Below are positions 42,321 through 51,541 of a DNA stretch of 64,000 nt, one piece after another. The first letter of the stretch is position 1; each line of letters starts with the position of its first letter. The position numbers and the translations under genes are program-made. The DNA comes from Flavobacterium sp. TAB 87. Its GTDB lineage: Bacteria > Bacteroidota > Bacteroidia > Flavobacteriales > Flavobacteriaceae. The notes under the pieces were generated by a model. The model was not told the DNA's origin, searched no databases, and worked only from the letters and a program-made list of their open reading frames with translations. Where the stretch lies: assembly GCF_001529295.1 (NCBI RefSeq), contig NZ_LLWK01000038.1, positions 1-64,000 of the forward strand, read 5' to 3'.

Positions 42321-44783
42321 TTAATCTTTAGCCTTATTTCCCCACTTAATTTTAATTTTACCTGCTTCGTCAACCGCGCTCAAATTCAAAACTATACCGC
42401 GTTCTCGAATTAATTTTTGCTCTTCAACGGTCAGTTCTTCCAAATCATTTTTAGGATTTCGCAAAGGTATTGTCAAATTTAAATTGGTGTTCTTGCCGAA
42501 TGAATAAATCCCACTCATATCAAAATTGATGACATTGGAAGTTGCTGCAAATTTATTTATTAAAACGTCTTCCCCTAAAAGATCTAAATCGGCAGATAAA
42601 TTACTAAAAGCGACATTCTTGACATCTCTAAAAGGAAAAGCTATTTGACCAATATTTACAAAAGGTCTAAAATTGACTAACGCACCATCTTTCACCTTAA
42701 AAGAAACAGCGCCTTTACTTTCTTTTTTCATTAAAGTTCCATTTGCATTTAAACGTCCAGCTATTTTTGCACGACTGTATAGGTTTCCTTTAATATTAGT
42801 AGGATCAAACGAAGTAATTCCAAAATTATCAAACGCCTTTAAAAACGTAGCAATTTCAACCTTTTCAATTACTACATCGCCAGCAAAAGTATATTTTTTA
42901 GCAAGATTAGAGAGTTGCCCATTAAATTGCACTGTTCCGCCGGCCATCCTAAAGAAGCCCTTGTTTATTGACAGCTTAGCATTGTCTACTTTAATTTTCA
43001 TTTGTGCTTGAGTAGCGCTCAGTTTACCATAAACCATTTTATCTGCCTTTATATTAAGGACAGCAGTAGATTTATAGATCGCTTTCTGAAAATCGTTGGA
43101 TACATTCTTTTTTTTGGAAACTACCGCTTTATTGGGCTTGGACAAAAGACTCAAAAACTGCTTTATATCCAAATGTGGACTATAAATGGACCAGTTGACA
43201 ATCATTTTTTCGGGAGCATCGTAATACAAGTTCAAAAAGTTATCGACGCGTCCTTTCATCTGAACAATTGTAGTGTGTTCCTTAAAAGTAAACTCGTCTA
43301 TAACTAGCGCATCTGGTAAAAATCTAAATTGCAAATTTGTTTTCTCGACCTTAATGTCCTTAGGAAAATATTGAAAAGAAGCATTTGCAACACTAATATT
43401 TCCTGTAAAAAGTGGTTTGGTAATATAGAAATCAAGAATATCGAACTTGAAATCAAGAGCTACTTTTGCGTTTCCACCAGAAAAACGCAGCCATTTTTCA
43501 TTTTCAGAATCATTTAATTTCTCTAATTTGAAATCAGAATTTAACCGTCCCGTTGCTATTGGCTGATCTAAATTTATGATTTTCCCGTTGGCAACTCGAA
43601 ACGGCATATTGTGATAACTCGCATTGAAATCACTAAATAGTATCGCAGAATTTGCGTTTACGAATCCTTTATTTTCATTTATGTGATTGGTAAAAGTGGC
43701 CATAAAAGTGCAATTGGTCAAAATTGCATCAGGAATCTTTACTTCATCATCTTTTACATCTGCAGTTACAACTATCAAAGGGTCTTCTTTTACAGTCAAA
43801 TCGCCATCAATTGTACATCGAACGTCTAACGGTTTTTTGAGATCGAAGCGATCGAGTTTTTTAGTAATATTTTGAGACAACAGTTTGGATGCGTCAGACC
43901 ACATGATCTTAGTTCGGATATCGATTTGATAAGTATTGTCCTTATCCGTAAAATTAAAAAAAGAAGTAATGTCAAAAACCTCTTTACCTATATGCAAATC
44001 ATTAGTTTGTATCGTGATATGTTTTATAGCATCAGTATAGTTGATTTTAAAAATTCCTGCCACAATTTGATCTTTTGCAAAACTTCCACGAGATTTATTA
44101 AACGTTAATTGGTACACTTTTGTGTTTAAGATAACTTCTGAAGTCCAATTCTTATCTTCAAAATCAGGTTTAGCTTTTAATGTAGCAACGTCAAAATCGA
44201 AAATTTTATTCCCCAATTGATTGTCCACAACAAAACGGACTTGCTCCATTGCAAGTTCCTTTATCTGAAAACCAGTTGTTGATGGATCTGCGTTTTTTGA
44301 TTGATTCGAATTTCTAAATACAGAGGTATTAGAATATCCGCTGCTGTCTTTGTAAATGTAAACAGTCGCCTCTTTTACGGCTATTTTCTGAAAATCAACT
44401 TCATTTCTAAGCAACTTAAAAATATGCAAACGCACTTCGATTTCAGCTGCGTTTAACAATTGATGCTTGTGCTGCTTGAACAAACTGTCCTCTATTGTAA
44501 CGTTTTTTAATATTAAAGTCACATTAGGAAAACCCTTTAAGAACTGATATTCGAAGTCACCAATTTGGGTTTTTCCTGCAATATTTTCATTAATTGTAGT
44601 GTTTATTGTAGTGGTAATTTGCGTTTTATTGGTAGTAAAATAATAAGCGAGACCAACGCCAGCTACAACGATTATTAGCACTACAGAAATTATAAAATAA
44701 AAGACATGCCGAGCCCATTTCTTTACGATTTCCGACTGAAACAAACTTTTCCATTTTTCTGCAAACACTCTCATAGTTATCAT
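42321..44783 (-). CDS. AsmA-family envelope protein
   Basis: The 820-residue protein has one N-terminal membrane anchor (ARHVFYFIISVVLIIVVAGV, near residues 24-45) and a very long periplasmic part of beta-strand repeats, ending with an AsmA-C-like domain (FKVKDGALVNFRPFVNIGQI, then GMYS-like SGIYSFGKNTNLNLTIPL). AsmA/TamB-type proteins bridge the membranes and carry phospholipid, or affect outer-membrane protein assembly; which one is not known here. It stands alone, with the nrdA terminator upstream (44831-44861). No strong terminator was seen right after it; the next hairpin is the pheA attenuator. Confidence 0.8.
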   Translation of the reverse strand: MITMRVFAEKWKSLFQSEIVKKWARHVFYFIISVVLIIVVAGVGLAYYFTTNKTQITTTINTTINENIAGKTQIGDFEYQFLKGFPNVTLILKNVTIEDSLFKQHKHQLLNAAEIEVRLHIFKLLRNEVDFQKIAVKEATVYIYKDSSGYSNTSVFRNSNQSKNADPSTTGFQIKELAMEQVRFVVDNQLGNKIFDFDVATLKAKPDFEDKNWTSEVILNTKVYQLTFNKSRGSFAKDQIVAGIFKINYTDAIKHITIQTNDLHIGKEVFDITSFFNFTDKDNTYQIDIRTKIMWSDASKLLSQNITKKLDRFDLKKPLDVRCTIDGDLTVKEDPLIVVTADVKDDEVKIPDAILTNCTFMATFTNHINENKGFVNANSAILFSDFNASYHNMPFRVANGKIINLDQPIATGRLNSDFKLEKLNDSENEKWLRFSGGNAKVALDFKFDILDFYITKPLFTGNISVANASFQYFPKDIKVEKTNLQFRFLPDALVIDEFTFKEHTTIVQMKGRVDNFLNLYYDAPEKMIVNWSIYSPHLDIKQFLSLLSKPNKAVVSKKKNVSNDFQKAIYKSTAVLNIKADKMVYGKLSATQAQMKIKVDNAKLSINKGFFRMAGGTVQFNGQLSNLAKKYTFAGDVVIEKVEIATFLKAFDNFGITSFDPTNIKGNLYSRAKIAGRLNANGTLMKKESKGAVSFKVKDGALVNFRPFVNIGQIAFPFRDVKNVAFSNLSADLDLLGEDVLINKFAATSNVINFDMSGIYSFGKNTNLNLTIPLRNPKNDLEELTVEEQKLIRERGIVLNLSAVDEAGKIKIKWGNKAKD

Positions 44784-44830
44784 TCAGTTTAACTAAAGGT
44801 AATCGAAAAAAAATAACAAATAGCAATAAA

Positions 44831-44861
44831 AAAAGCAGCTATCGAGTTGATAGCTGCTTTT
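44831..44861 (-). terminator. nrdA terminator
   Basis: A perfect 13-bp stem AAAAGCAGCTATC / GATAGCTGCTTTT with loop GAGTT, A/T runs on both sides, 24 bp after the nrdA stop. Confidence 0.88.
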
Positions 44862-44884
44862 GTAAGTTGTATTTGATGCGAAAA

Positions 44885-47275
44885 TTAGCTTCCACACATA
44901 TCGCAGTCTTCTGGACCTGCTGCTTGTGCTTTTAGTAACATCGCTTTATAGTCTTCTACATTTATTGGTTCAGGCTCCACTTTAGCTTCTGGAGTTTCTG
45001 CTTTCTTATCGTTGTTTAAGGTGAACTTAATGGCATCTACCGCCGATTTTGTTCTTAGGTAATACATTCCTGTTTTTAAACCAGACTGCCATGCATAAAA
45101 GTGCATTGAAGTTAATTTAGGGTAATTCGCATCTTGCATGAACAAGTTCAGCGATTGTGATTGGTCAATAAAATACCCTCTTTGACGTGACATGTCTAAA
45201 ATATCTTTCATCGACATTTCCCAAACTGTTTTATACAATTCTTTTATGTCTGCTGGAATTCCATCAATGTTTTGAACCGACCCATTGTGACGCATAATTT
45301 CTTGCTTCAATGTTTCGTTCCAAATCCCTAATTTCACTAAATCTTCAAGTAAATGCTTGTTTACTACGATGAACTCACCCGAAAGTGTTCTTCTAGTGTA
45401 AATGTTAGAAGTATATGGCTCAAAAGCTTCGTTGTTTCCTAATATCTGAGAAGTAGAAGCTGTTGGCATTGGCGCAACCAATAATGAGTTACGAACACCA
45501 TGCTCCATTACTTCTTTACGAAGTGAAGCCCAGTCCCAACGACCTGATAATTCTTCGTCTTTCATTCCCCACATATTGTACTGAAATTCTCCTTGTGACA
45601 TTGGAGAACCTTTAAATGTAGAGTACGGTCCTTCTATTTTTGCCAACTCCATAGAAGAGGTAACGGCAGCAAAATACAAAGTTTCGAAAATTTCGTGATT
45701 TAGTTTTTTGGCTGCATCACTGGTAAATGGCATTCTTAATAAGATAAAAGCATCGGCCAAACCTTGCACTCCCAAACCAATTGGTCTGTGACGTACGTTT
45801 GAATTTTCTGCTTCTTTTACAGGATAGTAGTTTCTATCAATTACTCTATTCAAGTTGAATGTTACACGTTTGGTGACATCATATAATTTTTGGTGATCAA
45901 ACTTTCCATTCTCTACAAACATTGGCAATGAGATCGAAGCCAAGTTACACACGGCAACTTCATCGGGAGAAGTGAACTCAATAATCTCGGTACATAAGTT
46001 AGAAGAACGAATTGTTCCTAAATTCTTTTGGTTCGATTTACGGTTCGCTGCATCTTTATACAACATGTATGGCAATCCAGTTTCAATTTGAGATTCTAGA
46101 ATTTTTTCCCAAATTTCTCTCGCTTTGATTGTCTTTCTTCCTTTTCCAGCTGCTTCGTAACCTAAATACAGAGCATCAAATTCTTCACTGTGCACATCGG
46201 ATAATCCTGGACATTCATTCGGACACATTAAAGTCCAAGTCGTATCTTCTTGCACTCTTCTCATAAATAAATCAGGAATCCACATTCCAAGAAATAAATC
46301 ACGAGTTCTCATTTCTTCTTTACCGTGATTTTTTCGTAAATCAAGGAAATCAAAAATATCAGCATGCCAAGGCTCAATGTACATGGCAAAACTTCCTTTA
46401 CGTTTTCCTCCACCTTGATCTACATAACGAGCTGTCATGTCGTACACACGAAGCATCGGTACAATTCCGTTTGAAGTTCCGTTGGTTCCACTAATGTAAG
46501 AACCTGTTGCTCTAACGTTATGAATTGCCAAACCAATTCCTCCCGCAGATTGCGAAATTTTAGCTGTTTGCTTCAACGTATCGTAAATACCATCAATACT
46601 ATCATCTTTCATTGTTAATAAGAAACATGATGACATTTGAGGTTTTGGAGTTCCTGAATTAAACAAGGTCGGTGTCGCATGCGTAAAGAATTTCTTCGAC
46701 ATCAATTCGTATGTTTCAAAAACAGATGCAAGATCGTCTTTGTGAATTCCGATAGAAACGCGCATCAACATATGTTGTGGTCGCTCTACAATTTTCCCAT
46801 TTAATTTTAATAAATAAGAACGCTCTAACGTTTTAAATCCGAAATAATCGTAGTTAAAATCACGATTGTATATTATAGTTGAATCTAATGCTTGTGCATT
46901 ATTTTTAATTACTTCATACACGTCATCTGCCAATAATGGTGCCGGATTACCTGTTCTTGGATTTACATAATGATACATATCAGACATCGTTTCTGAGAAC
47001 GATTTTGTAGTATTAGAATGTAAATTAGAAATAGCAATACGAGCCGCTAGTTGCGCGTAATCTGGGTGCGCAATGGTCATAGAAGCAGCAGTTTCTGCCG
47101 CCAAATTGTCCAATTCTGAAGTAGAAACGCCATCATATAATCCTTCAATAACACGCATGGCAACCTTAACAGGATCTACCAATTCATTAAAACCGTAACA
47201 TAACTTTTTTATTCTATCCGTAATCTTATCAAACATTACTGGCTCTTTGCGGCCATCTCTTTTCACTACATACAT
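44885..47275 (-). CDS. nrdA: Ribonucleoside-diphosphate reductase, large subunit (class Ia)
   Basis: About 796 residues with an N-terminal ATP-cone ([20 protein letters not shown]) and the ten-stranded barrel. Active-site pieces: MSSCFLL (first redox Cys), SSNLCTEI (Asn, thiyl-radical Cys, Glu), [10 protein letters not shown] (second redox Cys), GMYYLR (radical-transfer Tyr pair), and the C-terminal EDCDMCGS thioredoxin-interacting CxxC. It reduces NDPs to dNDPs with NrdB. The start is the ATG at 47275 (MYVVKRDG). A long 287-bp spacer with an inverted repeat separates it from nrdB upstream. Confidence 0.95.
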   Translation of the reverse strand: MYVVKRDGRKEPVMFDKITDRIKKLCYGFNELVDPVKVAMRVIEGLYDGVSTSELDNLAAETAASMTIAHPDYAQLAARIAISNLHSNTTKSFSETMSDMYHYVNPRTGNPAPLLADDVYEVIKNNAQALDSTIIYNRDFNYDYFGFKTLERSYLLKLNGKIVERPQHMLMRVSIGIHKDDLASVFETYELMSKKFFTHATPTLFNSGTPKPQMSSCFLLTMKDDSIDGIYDTLKQTAKISQSAGGIGLAIHNVRATGSYISGTNGTSNGIVPMLRVYDMTARYVDQGGGKRKGSFAMYIEPWHADIFDFLDLRKNHGKEEMRTRDLFLGMWIPDLFMRRVQEDTTWTLMCPNECPGLSDVHSEEFDALYLGYEAAGKGRKTIKAREIWEKILESQIETGLPYMLYKDAANRKSNQKNLGTIRSSNLCTEIIEFTSPDEVAVCNLASISLPMFVENGKFDHQKLYDVTKRVTFNLNRVIDRNYYPVKEAENSNVRHRPIGLGVQGLADAFILLRMPFTSDAAKKLNHEIFETLYFAAVTSSMELAKIEGPYSTFKGSPMSQGEFQYNMWGMKDEELSGRWDWASLRKEVMEHGVRNSLLVAPMPTASTSQILGNNEAFEPYTSNIYTRRTLSGEFIVVNKHLLEDLVKLGIWNETLKQEIMRHNGSVQNIDGIPADIKELYKTVWEMSMKDILDMSRQRGYFIDQSQSLNLFMQDANYPKLTSMHFYAWQSGLKTGMYYLRTKSAVDAIKFTLNNDKKAETPEAKVEPEPINVEDYKAMLLKAQAAGPEDCDMCGS

Positions 47276-47430
47276 AAGCTTACTTTTATAAAGGTTAAAC
47301 AATTTCGATCCAGAAAAAAAAGTCTAGACGTGCAATTGGGATTTTGTGTTTTTTTATACGAATTAAAGTATTCGCACTACTGTACTTGGTTAAGAATCGC
47401 AAAAAGGCAATTATTAACTATTTTCTGTTA

Positions 47431-47472
47431 GCGATTGAAGCTTCGATTTGGGGAAACAAAGTATTCAATCGC
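47431..47472 (-). other. Inverted repeat in the nrdB-nrdA spacer
   Basis: GCGATTGAA (47431-47439) and TTCAATCGC (47464-47472) are exact complements around a 24-nt loop that itself contains GAAGCTTC-like sequence. It would lie in the RNA between nrdB and nrdA, about 160-195 nt ahead of the nrdA start. There is no T run, so it is not an evident terminator. It could be a protein- or RNA-binding element, or a processing site. Confidence 0.45.
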
Positions 47473-47562
47473 CTTAGAGCAACGAACACAGAAAAGCATT
47501 CGTTTGTATTTTTTAGGTTTCTTTATTGTGCGTGTCACACACTAAAAAGTAAAATTATTTTA

Positions 47563-48540
47563 TTAAAATTCTGCGTCAAAAGAAATTTTTTGCGAATCAG
47601 AATCGGTACTCATTACTCCTGCTTTTTGGTATTCTGCTACACGCTTTTCAAAGAAGTTTGTTTTTCCTTGTAATGAAATCATGTCCATGAAATCAAAAGG
47701 ATTACTCGCTCCGTACACACGGTCGCATTCTAACTCTACCAGTAAACGGTCGGCAACAAATTCTAAGTATTGCGTCATTAAAGTCGCATTCATTCCAATT
47801 AAACTTACTGGCAACGATTCTGTAATGAATTCTCTTTCGATATTTAAAGCATCTACAATAATCTCTGTGATTCTTGCTTTCGAAACTTTATTTACCAAGT
47901 GATGGTTGTGCAAGTGAACTGCAAAGTCGCAGTGCACTCCTTCATCACGCGAAATTAGTTCGTTTGAAAAAGTCAAACCTGGCATTAATCCTCTTTTTTT
48001 CAACCAAAAAATAGAACAAAAAGCACCCGAGAAGAAAATCCCTTCAACCGCAGCAAAAGCAATTAAACGCTCTGCAAACGAATCAGAATCAATCCATTTT
48101 AAAGCCCAGTCTGCTTTTTTCTTAATCGCTGGAAAAACCTCCAATGCATTAAACAAATCATCTTTTTCTGCATCATCTTTCACATAAGTATCAATCAATA
48201 ACGAGTAGGTTTCGCTATGAATATTCTCCATCATGATCTGAAATCCGTAGAAAAATTTAGCTTCTGCATATTGCACTTCATTTACGAAGTTTTCGGCCAA
48301 ATTCTCATTTACAATTCCATCAGAAGCAGCAAAAAATGCTAAAATGTGTTTGATAAAATATCTTTCGTCTTCAGACAGCTTATTATTCCAATCTGCCAAG
48401 TCTTGATGTAAGTCAATTTCTTCAGCAGTCCAAAAGCTGGCTTCCATCTTTTTGTACCATTCCCATATATCATGGTGCTTGATTGGAAAAATAACGAAAC
48501 GGTTTTTGTTTTCTTGTAAAATTGGTTCTATCTGAGACAT
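47563..48540 (-). CDS. nrdB: Ribonucleoside-diphosphate reductase, small (radical) subunit
   Basis: The 325-residue R2 has the diiron and tyrosyl-radical residues of the eukaryotic-like class Ia type: FFAASDGIV (Asp74), [13 protein letters not shown] (Glu105, His108, radical Tyr112), and [11 protein letters not shown] (Glu, His). It delivers the radical to NrdA. Start ATG 48540 ([10 protein letters not shown]); the longer frame to 48594 lies in the leader. A promoter with TTG-N17-TATTTTTG lies at 48617-48644. nrdA follows downstream; both are probably one transcript with a long spacer. Confidence 0.95.
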   Translation of the reverse strand: MSQIEPILQENKNRFVIFPIKHHDIWEWYKKMEASFWTAEEIDLHQDLADWNNKLSEDERYFIKHILAFFAASDGIVNENLAENFVNEVQYAEAKFFYGFQIMMENIHSETYSLLIDTYVKDDAEKDDLFNALEVFPAIKKKADWALKWIDSDSFAERLIAFAAVEGIFFSGAFCSIFWLKKRGLMPGLTFSNELISRDEGVHCDFAVHLHNHHLVNKVSKARITEIIVDALNIEREFITESLPVSLIGMNATLMTQYLEFVADRLLVELECDRVYGASNPFDFMDMISLQGKTNFFEKRVAEYQKAGVMSTDSDSQKISFDAEF

Positions 48541-48616
48541 GTTGTATGAGTTTTCTATAAATATTTGTGCTCTTTTTTTAGTTTTTGAGTACATTACAAA
48601 GATTGCAATTTGTTGT

Positions 48617-48644
48617 CAAAAATAAAAGCCAAACTTATCCACAA
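48617..48644 (-). promoter_or_regulatory. Promoter of nrdB-nrdA
   Basis: Minus-strand TTG (48644-48642), 17-nt spacer, TATTTTTG (48624-48617), 77 bp before the nrdB ATG. NrdR-box-like pairs were not seen. The remaining sequence up to the DUF3109 gene has an AT-rich inverted repeat (48762-48800). Confidence 0.55.
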
Positions 48645-48864
48645 TAAGGCTTAGTTTTTAACAACCGAGGAAAAATGGGAGTCTTGGAGCTAAAAAACCA
48701 ACTAATTAAACAACAACAGATTAAAGAGGATTGCAGTTACACAATCTGACCTAGAATATAGAAATTTTATAACAATAAGCAAGTTAAAATTATAAAATTT
48801 AAAATTCTGAAATTAGTCTGCACGGCTTTAAAAATGCTCTTTTTTTCCGCTTCTAAAAGTCTTT

Positions 48865-49446
48865 CTAAAACTTATGTTTTTGTTTCTCCCATTCTGTAGC
48901 AATTACCTCTAATTCTGCATACCAATCTTCGCCAAATTTACGCACTAATGCTTCTTTTACGAATTTATAAACAGGCACTTCTAGCTCTTTTCCAAGAGAA
49001 CAAGCGGCATCGCAAATATCCCATTTATCGTAATTAACAGCTGCAAATTCGGTAAAGTCTTTTATTCGAATAGGATATAAATGACATGAAACTGGTTTTT
49101 TCCAGTCTACAATTCCTTCATTGTATGCTTGTTCAATTCCGCAAAGTGCGGTTTTGCCGTCAAAAATAACGTAAGCGCAATCTTTATTATCTATTAAAGG
49201 CGTTTCTAATTCGCCATCTGTTCCTGTTACCCACGTTCCTTGCGCTTCGATGGCTGCGATACCTTCTTTTCTTAAATAAGGCTTAACTTTTGGATAAATT
49301 TCTTCTAAAATTTTGGTTTCAGCTTCGCTCAACGGCGCACCCGCATCCCCATCTACGCAGCATGCACCATGACACGCTGATAAATTACACACAAATTCTT
49401 TTCCAAGAATATCCTCCGACACTATCGTTTTTCCTAACTGAAACAT
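48865..49446 (-). CDS. DUF3109 cysteine-cluster protein
   Basis: A 193-residue protein with the DUF3109 pattern: [19 protein letters not shown] near the start, then [20 protein letters not shown] with the CxxxxCxxxCC cluster, [26 protein letters not shown] and [12 protein letters not shown]. These cysteines probably bind an iron-sulfur or zinc centre, like the YkgJ family to which it is distantly related. Function unknown. The ATG at 49446 is chosen because a TATCTTTG -7 box (49483-49476) falls between it and the earlier ATG at 49488. Confidence 0.85.
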   Translation of the reverse strand: MFQLGKTIVSEDILGKEFVCNLSACHGACCVDGDAGAPLSEAETKILEEIYPKVKPYLRKEGIAAIEAQGTWVTGTDGELETPLIDNKDCAYVIFDGKTALCGIEQAYNEGIVDWKKPVSCHLYPIRIKDFTEFAAVNYDKWDICDAACSLGKELEVPVYKFVKEALVRKFGEDWYAELEVIATEWEKQKHKF

Positions 49447-49475
49447 AACTCTAATTGCTAAAAAATTGTAAGCTG

Positions 49476-49483
49476 CAAAGATA
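49476..49483 (-). promoter_or_regulatory. -7 box for the DUF3109 gene
   Basis: Minus-strand TATCTTTG, 30 nt before the chosen ATG. It decides between two possible start codons. Confidence 0.5.
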
Positions 49484-49632
49484 GACAAAGCTTCGAGATT
49501 AATTCGACTCGATTAGAATTTAGAACAATTTAAAAAGGGCTGATTTTTGGTAAGAAATAAATGATTTTTTAAAACATGTGAACTACTATTTATCATACCT
49601 TTGCAAAAAAAATATAACTTAATTTGTTAAAA

Positions 49633-50211
49633 ATGTTACATATCGACTTAAATGAAATCATAACTGTTAGCATGGTTCTTTTTGCTGTCATAGATATTGT
49701 GGGCTCTATTCCGATTATTGTAAATCTAAAAGCAAAAGTTGGCGTCATTGAGTCTGAAAAAGCATCTATTGTAGCAGGGCTAATAATGATCATTTTTCTT
49801 TTTGTCGGAGAAGGATTTTTAAAGATAATTGGTATTGATGTACATTCGTTCGCGGTAGCAGGTTCGTTCGTTTTGTTTTTTCTTGCCCTCGAAATGATCC
49901 TCGGTATTCATATTTATAAAGACGAAGAAGCTAGCTCTGCCTCTATTGTTCCGTTGGCATTTCCTTTAATTGCTGGAGCAGGAACAATGACCACTTTACT
50001 TTCGCTGCGTTCACAATTTCACACCATTAATATTGTAGTAGCCATTATACTGAATATCATTTTAGTCTATATTGTTTTAAAATCTTCGGCTAAAATCGAA
50101 AAAATGCTAGGCCAAAATGGATTAGGTGTAGTTAGAAAAACTTTTGGGGTCGTACTTCTAGCTATTGCTGTTAAATTATTTGCAGCTAATGTTAAAGGTT
50201 TGTTTGTCTAA
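49633..50211 (+). CDS. MarC-family integral membrane protein
   Basis: The 192-residue protein has six predicted helices in the MarC fold, beginning SMVLFAVIDIVGSIPIIVN, with FVLFFLALEMILGIH, then PLAFPLIAGAGTMTTLLSL and the final FGVVLLAIAVKLFAANVKG. MarC proteins are NAAT-superfamily membrane proteins of unclear role; despite the name they are not established in multiple-antibiotic resistance. Start ATG 49633; TTG at 49624 is possible. Confidence 0.9.
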   Translation: MLHIDLNEIITVSMVLFAVIDIVGSIPIIVNLKAKVGVIESEKASIVAGLIMIIFLFVGEGFLKIIGIDVHSFAVAGSFVLFFLALEMILGIHIYKDEEASSASIVPLAFPLIAGAGTMTTLLSLRSQFHTINIVVAIILNIILVYIVLKSSAKIEKMLGQNGLGVVRKTFGVVLLAIAVKLFAANVKGLFV

Positions 50212-50311
50212 ACTATATTTTTATAAATTTACACCCTAAAACTCAGCTAAATAAGTTGTTTTGCTTGAATTGTAAGAAAAAGCTAATTTATTTAGAATAA
50301 AACTAATAATC

Positions 50312-50515
50312 ATGAAAATTTTTACCGGCGTCTTAGTATTTTTAGCATTAGCCTTAATTGTTTTTAATATTACTTTAATTGATTTTAAAAGTCCGTTTCA
50401 AGGAGATAGCGCAGTTGCATTTATTGGTATTGCTGCTTCATTCTGTGCTGTTTTGATTCTATTAATTTTTAGAATGTCAAAAAAGATCGAAGAAAAGATG
50501 AGTAACCGAATGTAA
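50312..50515 (+). CDS. Small two-helix membrane protein
   Basis: A 67-residue protein with two hydrophobic segments (TGVLVFLALALIVFNITLI and AFIGIAASFCAVLILLIF) and a basic C-terminus KKIEEKMSNRM. I do not recognise a family. It ends 2 bp before the FAD-protein gene start and is probably co-translated with it. Confidence 0.6.
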   Translation: MKIFTGVLVFLALALIVFNITLIDFKSPFQGDSAVAFIGIAASFCAVLILLIFRMSKKIEEKMSNRM

Positions 50516-50517
50516 TT

Positions 50518-51123
50518 ATGTTTGATGTTTTAATTATTGGAGGTGGAGTTTCGGGCGTTTCTTGCGCTTTGATTTTAGGATCAGCACAGCAAAAACCATT
50601 TATGTCTGATAAAAAAATCGGCATTATTACCCATCAAAAAAATTCGTCTTTGCAAGAAGCTTTATTCAATAATGCTTACGGAGTTCCTGAAGGCAAATTA
50701 GGTGCTGAAATTCTTGTCGAAAGTACAACGCATCTTTCAGAAACCTATCCTCACATTACACAAATAGCAAACGAAAAAGCAATTCGTGTTGCAGGTATTT
50801 ATCCCAACTTTACTGTTTTTACGAATAAAAACACCTATCAAACAAAAAATATAGTAGTCGGCATTGGTTCTGCTAATACATTTGCTATCGAAGGCTTACT
50901 GCAATACGTGGAACCTCATAAAAAATCAATTCCCGAAAAACAACGCATTCAACTTAGCAATACCGATCACAAAGTTACCGATGGTATTTATGTCGCGGGA
51001 ACTCTTGCCGGTTGGCGCAGTCAGTTGGCCATCGCCGCAGGAAGTGGAGCTGCAGTGGCTACCGATTTATTGACTTTATGGAATAACGGAATTCAAACTC
51101 ACGCGCACGACAGCACACGATAA
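50518..51123 (+). CDS. Minimal FAD-binding protein (thioredoxin-reductase fold lacking the NADPH domain)
   Basis: The 201-residue protein has the FAD-binding GxGxxG motif at the start (DVLIIGGGVSGVSCAL), the strand NIVVGIGSANTF, and the C-terminal FAD-pocket motif GIYVAGTLAGWRSQLAIAAG. Thioredoxin reductases are about 310 residues; here the internal NADPH domain and the CxxC redox pair are both absent. It may pair with a separate redox partner or store or sense flavin. It sits directly behind a small membrane protein (2 bp). The start ATG is the only one at the conserved FAD motif. Confidence 0.75.
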   Translation: MFDVLIIGGGVSGVSCALILGSAQQKPFMSDKKIGIITHQKNSSLQEALFNNAYGVPEGKLGAEILVESTTHLSETYPHITQIANEKAIRVAGIYPNFTVFTNKNTYQTKNIVVGIGSANTFAIEGLLQYVEPHKKSIPEKQRIQLSNTDHKVTDGIYVAGTLAGWRSQLAIAAGSGAAVATDLLTLWNNGIQTHAHDSTR

Positions 51124-51156
51124 GAGATTTGTTTATAAAATAAAAAAACATTCAAA

Positions 51157-51217
51157 AACCATTCAAGACGCAAATAGCAGTTAATATACCTACTACAATT
51201 GCCAATCTTGAATGGTT
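51157..51217. terminator. Bidirectional terminator (long loop)
   Basis: AACCATTCAAGA (51157-51168) pairs with TCTTGAATGGTT (51206-51217) around 37 nt, between convergent genes; T run downstream on the plus strand and on the minus strand. Confidence 0.7.
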
Positions 51218-51230
51218 CTTTTAATTCTTA

Positions 51231-51452
51231 TTATTTAGCTTTGTTCACGGTATACAGTCCGCCACCAAAAAGCAAAATTGCTAATCCTAAATACAAATAT
51301 CCTTGTGTTTGACCTTCTTCGTTTGAGGCGTCAATTTTTAATCCTAAGAAATTAATTTCCTTCGTACTATTGGCTACTTTATTAAAGCCAACATATCCTA
51401 CCGAAAGACTAATTACAATTAAAACGATTCCTATAAGTTTTGATGCATTCAT
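51231..51452 (-). CDS. Small membrane protein (DUF3185-like)
   Basis: A 73-residue protein with helices KLIGIVLIVISLSVGYVGF and GYLYLGLAILLFGGGLYTV, separated by an acidic loop. The layout, with two helices around a short soluble loop, resembles DUF3185 proteins, but the match is loose. Monocistronic; no function known. Confidence 0.55.
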   Translation of the reverse strand: MNASKLIGIVLIVISLSVGYVGFNKVANSTKEINFLGLKIDASNEEGQTQGYLYLGLAILLFGGGLYTVNKAK

Positions 51453-51541
51453 ATTTTTTAAAATTTAATGTTTATCGAATATAAAGAATAGATCAATACC
51501 ATATTAACTCTATCGCATTAAAAACTTAAAATATAGATTAG

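Noticed and set aside
47344..47673. 109-codon plus-strand open frame between nrdA and nrdB
   Set aside because: It overlaps the end of nrdB on the other strand, is composed of low-complexity residues, and has no recognisable domain, promoter or start region.
48541..48700. NrdR operator pair ahead of nrdB
   Set aside because: No ACACWATATMTWGTG-like pair could be found by eye.
48762..48800. AT-only inverted repeat (AAATTTTATAA / TTATAAAATTT) downstream of the DUF3109 gene
   Set aside because: Pure AT pairing with no T run; it occurs easily by chance in such AT-rich DNA.
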